Source of the DNA: Membranipora membranacea
Taxonomy: Eukaryota; Bryozoa; Gymnolaemata; Cheilostomatida; Membraniporidae
DNA length: 64,000 bases
Direction of reading: 5' to 3'
Assembly: GCA_914767715.1 (NCBI GenBank)
Contig: OU612066.1
Span: forward strand, 8,747,001 to 8,811,000
Below are positions 61,101-64,000 of the stretch, one piece after another. The translations under genes were made by a program, and so were the position numbers. Position 1 is the stretch's first letter; each line of letters opens with the position of its first letter. Below the pieces are notes generated by a model, which was given only the letters and a program-made list of their open reading frames with translations, made no database searches and had not been told where the DNA came from.

Positions 61101-63919
61101 CTTATCTGTATTCTTTTTGATATAGTCCTGCTATAGGTTCAATCCAACTTCATCTTACTGCAATGTTTTGAAGAGTGCACTGAGATATTGAACCACCTAT
61201 GTATGTTTCTGAGGCATTCCAATTAAGTGTTAGAAACGGAAGCAGATCTCAGTTCCGGTCCAAAGTTGTCTGGCTATTATCTATTCCAATCTTATTCTCT
61301 CATTTGAGCAATACTGTTCAAGTCTCAGGAACAACTGGATACCGTATCTTTGTTGCAATGAGCCTAATTTCTGTACAAAGACTAAAATGAGAAAGGGTTA
61401 CTTACGCGTACTAGCCGATGGTTTTGGACTCATAATTCTGGGCTTTTTTTCTTTCGGAGTTGAAATGAGATCTTCATCTAAAAACAAAGAATTTTTTGCT
61501 ATCAATCGATAAATTGTTAGGTACTTATTCTGAAGTCGTATTTTCACTCTCTCTTAACTTAACAACAAAACAAAGTGGCTGTTTTTAATGTAACTATGGG
61601 TTATCAATGAACCGAAATGGATCTATGATATTCATCTTTGGCAGAAAACATCTAAATATTGAACCCTTGGTGGACGTTAACTGTCAAAGGATGTTAGTTG
61701 ATATTAAAGATACCAAGAGAGAAATAGATGTTTAGCACTTCTGGTGTATTTCAATTATTGTTCACAGATGGTCGGAGTTGTCAACCCCTTTCCCGTGACA
61801 TCGCAACTCCAAGGCAATGTCAAGAATAGACTTGGCTGATAATAATGATCCCTTCCCGCGACTACAACAACGCCCAGATGATTGGGCTACTTTATTGTGT
61901 TGCAAAAATCAGAGATATCGAATCATTTAACATATATATTCGGAAGAGGCTGCCTCGAATAACATTATAGGTTATTAAATCAGATTAGATTCTGAGTCAA
62001 GTGCATCTGGTGGGGCCCGCTATCATGATTCTTCTATAATCGGTCTTTAGGTTGGTAATGCATTTTATCTCATGAATCAATCTTTCGTTATAACTCACCA
62101 TGAGAGGTCTTTAGATCAAATGACGGTAGTGGTATAGCCATACTACTGCCACCGTGTGTACTATTGTCATCATTTGCACCATCGCTCTCTTCTCCATCAC
62201 CATCATCTTTAAAAATTTACCACTGAATTATTTTCTTAGTCAAATGATTGCACTGGGCACAAAATTGTTTATCATAAGGACCATAGCAAACCGCAGATCA
62301 TATTTAATGTATTGCCGGCAAGGGGTTTGAGTGCAACAAATACATTGTAATATATATCACAGTATAAAGGAAACGCTGACTAGCAGCAAGACCTAGACCG
62401 GCCATAACGTGTATCGTAATGATCAACTCACACCAAATATCGAAACACCGATACCGGTACTGCAAATCATGCATACACATTATGACAGTGACCACTCCTT
62501 ACTGCTATCAGTTCCCAACCAAAGATTTAGTGGTCCTATTCGCTACATAAACCAACCAACCGCAACTGCATGCCCTAAATTAAATGCGAAAATAAAAGAA
62601 TGTTGCATACACTTACTAGGGTCCTTCTGAATTCGCTGGGGAGATGACAGAGTTCGTTTCCTCAAGCTTTGTTCACCAGCCTCTGTATCTATATAAACAC
62701 AGTATTTTACAAACCAATACATCAATGTTAACCTGTTTGTGGTATGAAATGATTAGTTCTGTCTGCGCTTGTTTACCAGAAATAAATTGCCGCGCCAATA
62801 GTTTATATTGACAACATCCAACAACCCAAATACTTGTAAGAATTCCTAGAATAAATATCCTTGACTCTTTTTACAAGGGAAATCTTAAGCAGCACAAATT
62901 TTTATGTAGCAGTACAGCGACCTGTGAAGCATCGAGATCAAACAGGACTAAATATATGCATATACAGTGCTGTTCCCAGAGTTTTCAATGGTCGAAAGCG
63001 CAGGCACTTGATTTGAATGTCAGGCCATGTGAATATTTCTTTGAATGAGTAAAATTTTTTTTTAGAATTACCCCATTCTGATCACTGGTTGTTGAGGAGA
63101 GAAAATTTTGATGTCTGAGCAACACAGAAGAAGCAGTTGAAGAATTTTGGATGAAATTTCACCTTAATCCTTAGTGTAAATATTGATGCTCAGTGATGGT
63201 AATTAATTCAGACATAGGAAAATACAGCCTTTAAACCGAACCATTACCTCTAACCTAACAGTAACCACATTGCTGGGGAAATCAGTTATATTTTTTTTTA
63301 TGTAAAGTTTAACTAACCAGTAGTGATACCATCCTTCTTTCTTGCTTGCGACTCATACACCTTGGCCTTTTCGTAGTCCTCTGGAAAGAAAATGCGTAAC
63401 ATTTTACTGAGAGGGATGTGTTGGCATATGTTTGTAACTGCAAAATTTTGTAGATTGAACTTAAGTTTGGCTCTATTGTGCATGCGGTGGTCATGTTATG
63501 TGTGCAGCGCTCAATACATATGAATTGATTGAGGTTGCAACTCCGAGTTCCATCCTGCTACTGAGGATATATGTATCAGCTGTGCTTTTTTTCGAAAATC
63601 TCTCATTTTAGAAATTATTTTTTGAGCTATAATCTCCGTTAGGTTTCCACCCTCGAAGAATAAAAGATTATACAGCCGATAATACCAAGTGAATGGGATA
63701 TCCCACAAGAATTTATCGGCGTAATATAGTACCTTCCTTTAGTGTGATGCAATCATGATAAATTATTGTAACCAATGCCGTAGACAATGTTAGCTTTGTC
63801 TCATCACCTGTAAACTGCAATATCTTCGCGTCATACAACTTCCAGTTGCCAATATCTGGAAATGCATGCTCCTTCCTGAGGCTTTTTCCATTTGTGGTGG
63901 GTGGTGGCCAATAGCATTT
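58138..63919 (-). CDS. DUF4806-containing protein; 5' end off the window
   Basis: Exons read leftward: 63808-63919, 63318-63380, 62617-62688, 62099-62206, 61406-61477, 60106-60289, 59570-59729, 58734-58848 and perhaps a last one ending near 58138. The first visible exon encodes KCYWPPP and GNWKLYDAKILQF, the N-terminal block typical of DUF4806 proteins, then EDYEKAKVYESQARKK. Acidic and Ser-rich linkers follow. The DUF4806 domain comes last: ESPLESPEELMLFNEQLKED, KFCETIGGRSLTEAVFTTMR, FWQHFTLHGTKTKQSLAGTR. Exon 60106-60289 needs either a 44-base internal intron or an indel to keep frame. The final junction is unresolved: exon 58734-58848 leaves phase 2, while KIIELTLNGDSDDCSIDSQ at the last exon needs phase 0. 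The family is of unknown function and often transposon-associated; this multi-exon copy looks like a host gene, but domestication or decay cannot be excluded. Confidence 0.7.
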
Positions 63920-64000
63920 CTGGAAAAAAATAATTAGAGCAGCTGTTACACTAGTCGATAAGAAAGGAATCCAAGATAAAGTTTGGAATATCCACAGATC

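Overview
This is a eukaryotic, AT-rich genomic window, almost certainly from an invertebrate animal. Genes are split into many short exons with GT-AG introns, and families typical of metazoans are present: asparagine synthetase, an asteroid/XPG-like nuclease, a seven-transmembrane receptor and a DUF4806 protein. The intergenic DNA is packed with BEL/Pao, CR1-like non-LTR and hAT-like elements plus tRNA-derived SINEs. A sponge or another early-branching invertebrate would fit the gene content and short exons, but that is an inference; no sequence here settles the species. No operons, CRISPR or bacterial features were seen.

Layout. (1) 304-2591, minus: the first six coding exons of asparagine synthetase; its 3' part lies outside the window. 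(2) 2.6-10.7 kb: no supportable gene, with small palindromic repeats. (3) 10873-11213, plus: one intact exon of a second asteroid-family gene. (4) 11.5-15.5 kb: a decayed reverse transcriptase interrupted by a 2.9 kb foldback transposon whose arms are 15-bp tandem repeats; the foldback itself carries a truncated LINE. (5) 18187-19704, plus: a four-exon gene for a small secreted protein with 12 cysteines. (6) 20383-25372, minus: a deleted BEL/Pao retrotransposon with two LTRs, a gag frame and a polypurine tract. (7) 27.2-29.4 kb, plus: a CR1-like LINE with an (AATC)n tail. (8) 29853-34021, minus: eight exons of a receptor covering TM2-TM7 and the tail. (9) 34.8-39.9 kb: LINE, SINE, hAT transposase and asteroid pseudogene remnants. 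(10) 40-48.5 kb: tandem and inverted repeats interrupted by two hAT-type elements with 8-bp target duplications. (11) 49732-51563: a long-TIR transposon. (12) 51653-57165, minus: a complete eight-exon asteroid-like gene (575 residues). (13) 58.1-63.9 kb, minus: a DUF4806 gene running off the right edge.

The host genes share no obvious pathway. The most informative structure is the nesting of transposons. Four elements have exact 8-bp target duplications. In the clearest case, removing the element and one duplication restores the reverse-transcriptase reading frame exactly. The asteroid family appears as one complete gene and three scattered plus-strand fragments, pointing to old local duplication followed by transposon invasion. 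All exon models were built by eye from splice consensus, reading phase and homology; no search or alignment software was run.
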